Assembly (NCBI RefSeq): GCF_905233635.1
Contig: NZ_CAJODG010000030.1
Location: 1 to 27,525 of the forward strand
Length of the DNA stretch: 27,525 nt
Reading direction: 5' to 3'
Source: Selenomonas sp. AE3005
GTDB taxonomy: Bacteria; Bacillota; Negativicutes; Selenomonadales; Selenomonadaceae
The position numbers were made by a program, and so were the translations under genes. The notes below the pieces were generated by a model, which worked only from the letters and a program-made list of their open reading frames with translations, was not told the DNA's origin and ran no database searches. This document shows, piece by piece, positions 22,341 to 27,525 of this stretch. Position 1 is the stretch's first letter. Each line of letters starts with the position of its first letter.

Positions 22341-25300
22341 CTATCTCCTCTCAACATCACTTTTTTTACGCTGCTCTCCAGCGACAGCCACATACAGAAC
22401 GGGCACCACCAATAAGCCCAGCACGGTTGCCAGCAGCATGCCGCCGACAACAGCAATTCCCATGCTGCTGCGCGCCCCGGAACCAGCCCCCTCTGCCAAA
22501 GCCAGTGGCAGACAGCCGGCAATAAAGGCCACGGAGGTCATCAAAATGGGCCGCAGGCGCAATCTCGCGGCGGTCAGAGCCGAGCGGACAGCCGCAGTTC
22601 CCCGGCTCTGTCTTTCCTTGGCAAATTCCACAATCAGTATGGCATTTTTCGCCGCCAAGGCCACGACCAGCAATATGCCAATCTGCATATAAAGGCTGCC
22701 GGGACGCCCTGTTGCCAGTTCGGAAAGCAGCGCACCGCCAATCCCCAGAGGGACAGACAGCAGCACTGCCCAGGGCAGCCGCCATGATTCATAGATAAAC
22801 GTCAGGCAAAGCAGCACAAACACCAGCGACAGCCCCAAAAGCACAGCCGTATCAGTCTGCGCTTCCCGGGCGTGACGGCTGACACCCGACCACGCAATTT
22901 GAAAGCCGTCCGGCGCGGCTTCACCAACCACAGCTTCCATAGCCGCCATCGCCTCGCCGGCAGAATAATCATCACCGGGCACGATTTCAAAATGAATACT
23001 CCGCACCCCGTCATAACGGCTTATGCTGGCAGGGCCTGAGGACAGGTCGGCCTGCACCAAAGCGTCCAGCGGTATCATCCTGTCGTCACTATTGCGGACA
23101 AACAGAAAACGTAACGCCTCTGTTTCACTGCGGAAAGATTTATCGGCCTGCAAAACCACCTTATAAACCTTGCCAAAGCGGATAAAGTCATTGACTTCCT
23201 CCCCACCGAAATTCACCTGCAGCGTACTATAGACATCATCAAGGTTTACGCCCAGAAGTTTTGCCTTGTCTTCATTAACCGTAAAATCTGCATAGGGCGT
23301 GCCCATATCAAAGTCAGCTTCCAGCTCACCGATTTCGGGATATTTTTGCGCCGCATCCATAATATTTTTCACAGTCGTCTGCAGGGCTTCCTCCGAATGA
23401 TCGGCTGTATCCAGCAAATGCAGGGATACACCGCCGGTCATGCCCAGCTCCGGCAGGGGCGGCGGATTGAGTCCCATTACCGACGCTTCGGGAACGGTCT
23501 CCCGGGCTTTTACGTCCAGCCATTCCAGCAAGTCATCCACACTCTGTCCATCTGTATGACGTTCTGTCCAGTCTTTTAGCGCCACAAAGATTATCCCGGC
23601 ATCGGAGCGCGTATTGTCACTCAGCAAATCAGCGCCGCCAACGCCAATAACAGCCTTGACCGCTTCATGGGACTGCAGTTTTTCCGTCAGGCGGTTCATG
23701 GATTCAATGGTGTGATTAAGCGAGGTACCAGCAGGCAGTTTCAGGGAAGTCATGATATAGCCCTGGTCCTCCTCCGGCAAAAATTCCTCAGGCATATTGA
23801 GATACAGCCACACCGACCCGGCCAGCAGCAGACATATAGCTGCCAATAGCAGTTTTACCCGGCGCAGGCACCAGCCAAGGCAGTGCTGATAGCTGCGGCC
23901 TGTCCATGCCAGCAGACGGGCAAAGCCGGCCAGCAGGCCATTTGCGCCTGCCGCCTGTGGCTTATCCTTTAACAGCAAAACGCATAAGGCCGGTGTCAGC
24001 GACAGCGCCGCCAGGGCCGAAAAGCTCATGGAGGCCACCAGCGTCACGGCAAACTGACGGTAAAGAATCCCTGTCATCCCCGACAGAAACGCTACGGGGA
24101 CAAAGACCGCCGCCAGCACAAAGGCAATGGCTAAGATAGGTGCCTGTACCTCCTGCAGCGCCGCCGAAGCTGCCGCCTTTACCGTCAGGCCGCGTTCTAT
24201 ATGGCGGTACACACATTCAATGATGACGATGGCATCGTCCACCACCAGCCCGATAGCCAGAATCAGGGCAAAGAGCGTCAGCAGGTTGAGCGAATAGCCA
24301 CAGAGATAAAAGACAAAAAACGTGGCAATCAGCGAAACCGGCACCGCCAGCATGGTGATAAGCGTAGCCCGGGCACTGCCCAAAAAGAAATAAACAATCA
24401 CCGCCACCAGCAGCAGAGCCTCTGCAAACGTAAAGGCCACCTCTTCCATCGAGGCTTCAATAAAGCTGGTGTGGTCAACCACAATGCGGTATTCCATATC
24501 GGGAGGAAAATTTTTTTGGGCCTCTGCCAGGATTTTTTTCACTTCCCCAATAGTCTTCAGCGCATTGGCGCTATCCGTCAGCGTTATGCTAAAAGACGCC
24601 GCTTCCTTCCCGTCCTGATAGGACGCATAACGGGTATCCCGGCGTCCTTCCGACACCTGCGCCACGTCCCTCAGCCTGATTAAATCCCCCTGCTCAGAAG
24701 GCAATATGATATTGCCAAACTCCTCAGCAGTCTGACGGCGGTTCTGTACCCGGCCCACCAGCTGGTGTTCCTGCCCTCTGTCCACGGGCATTTTGCCCAG
24801 AGTACCGGCAGCCGGCTGTACATTCTGTTCCTTTATCGCAGACAGTACATCCGGCACCGCCAGATGCTTCGCCGCCAGTTTATCCGGCTGCAGCCAGATA
24901 CGCATGGCATAGTTTTCCGTGTATTCCTCCACATTGCCAACGCCGGAAACGCGTTTTATTTTATCAATAAAATAGGTCTTGGCGTAGTTTTGCAAAAAAA
25001 TACTGTCATAAGTGCCTTTAGGCGAGCACAGGGACATGGCAAATACCATCCCCGGCATGGAACGGCTGGTGGTCACGCCGTAATCCTGCACCGTCCGGGG
25101 CAGGGACGGCAGGGCGGCTGTCACTCTGTTTTGCACGCTGGCTGCCGCCACTTCACCGTCTACACCGGGAGCAAATTCTATATCCAATTTATATTCCCCG
25201 GAAGCGTCCGCATGCGAAGTCATAGCGCGCAAGCCATCAATGCCGTGAATTTCCGCTTCGATGATATTTGCTACTGTATCCTGCACCACCGTGGCATCAG

Positions 25301-25454
25301 CTCCCTGATAGGTTGTCGATACCGAAACTGTCGGCGGCATAATGCCGGGATACTCGGCAATGGGCAGCTGAAAAGCCGCCGTCAGGCCAGACAAGGTCAG
25401 CAGCACCGCCAAAACCACTGCCTGCAACGGATGCCGGATAAAATACTCAGCCAA
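22341..25454 (-). CDS. RND multidrug efflux transporter (AcrB/HAE1 type), complete
   Basis: A 1037-residue inner-membrane proton antiporter that moves drugs or other compounds out through a tripartite channel. The N-terminus is typical (FIRHPLQAVVLAVLLTLSG, then PIAEYPGIMPPTVSV). The proton-relay aspartates are D406/D407 in GLVVDDAIVIIE and the relay lysine lies in AAKNAILIVEFAKE. The start is a TTG at 25454: a stop codon lies directly before it in frame and CAGGTG is six bases upstream, so no earlier start is possible. It follows a metal-sensing repressor gene by 23 bases and precedes two DUF6056-like genes. No membrane fusion or TolC-like gene is in this operon, which is unusual. Confidence 0.97.
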   Translation of the reverse strand: MAEYFIRHPLQAVVLAVLLTLSGLTAAFQLPIAEYPGIMPPTVSVSTTYQGADATVVQDTVANIIEAEIHGIDGLRAMTSHADASGEYKLDIEFAPGVDGEVAAASVQNRVTAALPSLPRTVQDYGVTTSRSMPGMVFAMSLCSPKGTYDSIFLQNYAKTYFIDKIKRVSGVGNVEEYTENYAMRIWLQPDKLAAKHLAVPDVLSAIKEQNVQPAAGTLGKMPVDRGQEHQLVGRVQNRRQTAEEFGNIILPSEQGDLIRLRDVAQVSEGRRDTRYASYQDGKEAASFSITLTDSANALKTIGEVKKILAEAQKNFPPDMEYRIVVDHTSFIEASMEEVAFTFAEALLLVAVIVYFFLGSARATLITMLAVPVSLIATFFVFYLCGYSLNLLTLFALILAIGLVVDDAIVIIECVYRHIERGLTVKAAASAALQEVQAPILAIAFVLAAVFVPVAFLSGMTGILYRQFAVTLVASMSFSALAALSLTPALCVLLLKDKPQAAGANGLLAGFARLLAWTGRSYQHCLGWCLRRVKLLLAAICLLLAGSVWLYLNMPEEFLPEEDQGYIMTSLKLPAGTSLNHTIESMNRLTEKLQSHEAVKAVIGVGGADLLSDNTRSDAGIIFVALKDWTERHTDGQSVDDLLEWLDVKARETVPEASVMGLNPPPLPELGMTGGVSLHLLDTADHSEEALQTTVKNIMDAAQKYPEIGELEADFDMGTPYADFTVNEDKAKLLGVNLDDVYSTLQVNFGGEEVNDFIRFGKVYKVVLQADKSFRSETEALRFLFVRNSDDRMIPLDALVQADLSSGPASISRYDGVRSIHFEIVPGDDYSAGEAMAAMEAVVGEAAPDGFQIAWSGVSRHAREAQTDTAVLLGLSLVFVLLCLTFIYESWRLPWAVLLSVPLGIGGALLSELATGRPGSLYMQIGILLVVALAAKNAILIVEFAKERQSRGTAAVRSALTAARLRLRPILMTSVAFIAGCLPLALAEGAGSGARSSMGIAVVGGMLLATVLGLLVVPVLYVAVAGEQRKKSDVERR

Positions 25455-25477
25455 TCAAAACACCTGCCTGCATTTCG

Positions 25478-25819
25478 TCATTTCAAGAACTGGTCTATAG
25501 CCTTATTTAACTGGTCAATAGCTTCCTTGTCGTTATCCCGCACCGCGTCCACAATACAATGCTCCATGTGGTCTTTGAGGATAATCTTGCTGACGCCGTT
25601 AATGGCGCTCTTTACCGCCGAAAGCTGAATAAGCACCTCACTGCAGTCCCGGCCGTTTTCCACCATGCCCTTGATGGATTCCAGATGACCGATAAGCCGT
25701 GACATACGGTTTAAAACTGCCTTGGTATGGGCATGGGAATGGACATGGCCGTGATGCTGCTCATCATGGCTATGGGTAACTACCGTACCATCTTCTAATA
25801 CATGCGTATGTTGTTCCAT
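25478..25819 (-). CDS. CsoR/RcnR/FrmR family metal-sensing repressor with His-rich N-terminus
   Basis: A 113-residue regulator. Residues 1-31 hold ten histidines (HSHDEQHHGHVHSHAH), a probable metal-binding extension. The DUF156-type helical core follows, with C59 (GRDCSEV), H84 and C88 (KDHMEHC) spaced like the Cys-His-Cys site of copper sensor CsoR. Proteins of this family bind operator DNA as tetramers and release it on binding copper, nickel/cobalt or, in FrmR, formaldehyde. The Cys-His-Cys pattern suits copper(I) but does not prove it. It is first in the operon and probably represses the RND pump genes behind it. I could not find a G-tract operator upstream. Confidence 0.92.
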   Translation of the reverse strand: MEQHTHVLEDGTVVTHSHDEQHHGHVHSHAHTKAVLNRMSRLIGHLESIKGMVENGRDCSEVLIQLSAVKSAINGVSKIILKDHMEHCIVDAVRDNDKEAIDQLNKAIDQFLK

Positions 25820-25917
25820 ATATTTCTATAGTCTCCCTCTGGTCTGAAAATTTACCGTATATATTTCATATATTCGCGTTAATAAAAAATTTTCCTGTCG
25901 GCAAATACCAATAATAA

Positions 25918-25948
25918 CAGCAGCCGCCCCCGAACAGGACGGCTGCTG
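25918..25948 (-). terminator. Hairpin downstream of ileS
   Basis: CAGCAGCCG and CGGCTGCTG form a perfect 9-bp GC-rich stem around a 13-base loop, followed on the minus strand by TTATTATT rather than a pure T run. It is the likely terminator of ileS, with moderate certainty. Confidence 0.6.
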
Positions 25949-25962
25949 CCTATAGTATGCAA

Positions 25963-26853
25963 TTATTCAACGGCGATGGTTACTGTTTCCCCGTTGATAT
26001 TCCATTCCTTTTCCGTGCCGGAAAGCTGACCGTATGCCACGCTGTCCGCCAAAGTGATTTCCTTGAGGTAAGCCTCATTTTTCGCCACGATGGCCTGCAG
26101 TTTTTCGTTGCCGCTCAGGCTGACCTTGATATGGTCGGTGACTTCAAAGCCATTTTCCTTGCGCATGGTCTGTACCTTGCTGACAATTTCACGGACGAAC
26201 CCTTCTTCGAGGAGTTCTTCCGTCAGCTTGGTATCAAGCGCGATGGTCACGCCGTTATAACGCTGGCAGTTGAAGCCTTCGGTCTGCGCCATGGAAACTT
26301 CCACATCTTCGCTCGTGAGCGTTACTTCCCCATCCGGGAGAGCAACGACAAGTTTACCAGTGGAATCAAGCTCAGCCTTGGCTTTATGCCCATTGAGTTT
26401 TTCGAGAGCACCCTTGACTGCGCCAATCTGCTTGCCGACCTTCGGGCCGAGCACGCGGAAGTTGGGCTTGAAGCTGTAGGAAAGATATTCTTCCATATCG
26501 TCCTTAAAGACAACTTCCTTGACGTTGAGCTCGTCGGCCACAATTTCCTTGAAGAAATCGGAAAGTTCTCTGTCCGCGTTCACATACATGTGCGCCACCG
26601 GCTGGCGGTTCTTGATGTTGGTTTCGTTGCGGGACGCACGGCCCAGAACCACGATTTCGAGTACGAGTTCCATGTTCTTTTCGAGTTCCTCGTCAATCCA
26701 GGCTTCATTGACCGTCGGGAAATCCGCCAGATGGACGGACTCCGGCGCAGATTTATCAATGCTGCAAACGAGGTTGCGGTAGATGGATTCGGTGATGAAG
26801 GGTACCATCGGCGCTGCTGCCTTAGCCGTGGTCACGAGTGCCGTCCAGAGGGT
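25963..26853 (-). pseudogene. ileS: ileS, C-terminal part, out of frame with the rest
   Basis: This frame encodes the last ~296 residues of isoleucyl-tRNA synthetase: TLWTALVTTAKAAAPMVPF (end of the anticodon-binding region), then NRQPVAHMYV and a C-terminal domain ending LEEGFVREIVSKVQTM and NINGETVTIAVE. No C-terminal zinc-finger cysteines are present, which fits the eukaryote-like type 2 IleS group, some of which resist mupirocin. The open frame extends to an ATG at 26907, but residues read from 26854 upward do not fit the family, so that start is an artefact. Family resemblance resumes at ACC (26851-26853), one base out of phase with the upstream part. Translation would need the upstream frame, which stops at 26822. 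Confidence 0.85.
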
Positions 26854-27525
26854 CCTTGGCCCAGAAACGGGCACGGCTGCGGCGCACATACCAGTTGGAC
26901 AGTTCATCCGTAAAGGCCTGCAATGCCTTGGCGGCTTCGGTTACCTTATAGTTCCCCAGGTCGCTGTCCACTTCCTTAACCATGGTATTTAAGCGGCTCA
27001 ATACCCACTTATCCATAACCGGCAGTTTATCGTAATCGAGCGTGTACTTGGTCGCATCGAAATTATCGATATTGGCATAGAGCACGAAGAAAGCGTATGT
27101 ATTCCAGAGCGTACCCATGAACTTGCGCTGGCCTTCCTGCACCGCATCATCATGGAAGCGGTTCGGCAGCCACGGCGCACTGTTCTCGTAGAAGTACCAG
27201 CGGATGGCATCGGCACCATGCTGACCGAGTGCCTGCATGGGGTCAACGGCATTGCCCTTGGACTTGCTCATCTTGCGGCCGTCCTTATCCTGCACATGAC
27301 CGAGCACGATGACATTCTTATACGGTGCTTCATCAAAAAGCAGCGTGGAAATGGCAATCAGCGAATAGAACCAGCCGCGGGTCTGGTCAACGGCTTCGGA
27401 GATGAAATCAGCCGGGAAGCGCTTCTCAAAAATTTCCTTGTTCTCAAACGGATAATGCCACTGGGCAAACGGCATGGAACCGGAATCGAACCAGCAGTCG
27501 ATAACTTCCGGTACACGGTGCATTT
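26822..27525 (-). pseudogene. ileS: ileS, middle part (5' end outside window), truncated by frameshift
   Basis: This frame covers the second half of the IleS catalytic domain and the start of the anticodon-binding domain: VPEVIDCWFDSGSMPFAQ, DQTRGWFYSLIA, and the KMSKS loop GRKMSKSKGNAVDP, then ELSNWYVRRSRARFWAK. The open frame continues past the window end; the ATG at 27523 is internal. After the lysine codon at 26855-26857 the reading becomes DPLDGTRDHG and stops at 26822, unlike the family, which continues about eleven residues and then TLxxAL. A deletion of about 32 bases would explain both the gap and the frame change. Everything else looks well conserved, so the lesion is recent or is an assembly error. 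Confidence 0.85.

Noticed and set aside
22337..22522. N-terminal extension of DUF6056-like copy A into the RND gene
   Set aside because: The extension reads RND codons out of frame (Trp/Cys rich) and a strong AGGAGA-ATG lies at 22336.
24765..25628. Plus-strand frame of 287 codons opposite the RND pump and the metal-sensing repressor
   Set aside because: It spans two real minus-strand genes, has an unnatural composition and no recognisable motif.
25820..25917. Operator for the CsoR-like repressor
   Set aside because: The region is A+T rich with some imperfect symmetry (GAATATATGAAATATATAC), but no G-tract site typical of the family is visible.
25957..26913. Plus-strand frame of 318 codons opposite ileS
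   Set aside because: Antisense shadow of conserved IleS sequence; no ribosome binding site or family match.

Overview
The window looks like chromosomal DNA from a diderm Firmicute of the Negativicutes, most likely a Selenomonas-like member of the Selenomonadaceae. This is inferred from the mix of AcrB-type RND pumps (which need an outer membrane) with Firmicute-style genes and strong GGAGG ribosome binding sites; no rRNA or other phylogenetic marker is present to prove it. Coding density is high and most genes are on the minus strand. I saw no CRISPR array, phage or transposase gene, and noticed no rRNA or tRNA gene.

Layout. 1-1754 (+): the 3' part of an RND pump gene and a secreted SYLF-domain protein, closed by a two-way terminator. 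1801-1942: a 142-bp structured repeat. 1955-3172 (-): a DUF1858/hemerythrin-like/PAS protein. 3335-4078 (+): a solitary self-inhibited Fic protein. 4106-4302: a large nested palindrome lying between convergent genes. 4319-13325 (-): a long, tightly packed housekeeping run. In transcription order it reads alpha/beta hydrolase, dtd, M29 aminopeptidase, secreted unknown protein, YitT protein, cyclophilin lipoprotein, GIY-YIG protein, uppP, pth, radical SAM protein, nagA. 13434-16744 (-): a two-gene operon with unusual domain fusions. 16901-17042: the second copy of the 142-bp repeat. 17038-18708 (-): leuA. 18878-19243 (-): an orphan HPt protein. 19365-25819 (-): a metal-sensing repressor, a complete RND pump and two DUF6056-like membrane proteins. 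25963-27525 (-): ileS, broken by a deletion and frameshift.

The best candidate for an undescribed system is the pair at 13434-16744. The first gene fuses an N-terminal STAS domain (SpoIIAA/RsbV type) to a full-length NRPS-type condensation domain. The second, joined by a GTGA overlap, fuses a MATE exporter to a C-terminal SpoIIAB/RsbW-like ATPase domain. The two halves of a partner-switching pair are thus split between an amide/ester-forming enzyme and an exporter, suggesting a synthesis-export complex tethered or gated through STAS-ATPase contact.

The second notable signal is the 137-142 bp element with ATAACG/CGTTAT ends and a multi-hairpin fold. Two copies are 140/142 identical and a third is a relic. 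Each lies directly behind the stop codon of a minus-strand gene; one covers the leuA stop codon, and the relic seems to supply the -10 box of the following operon.
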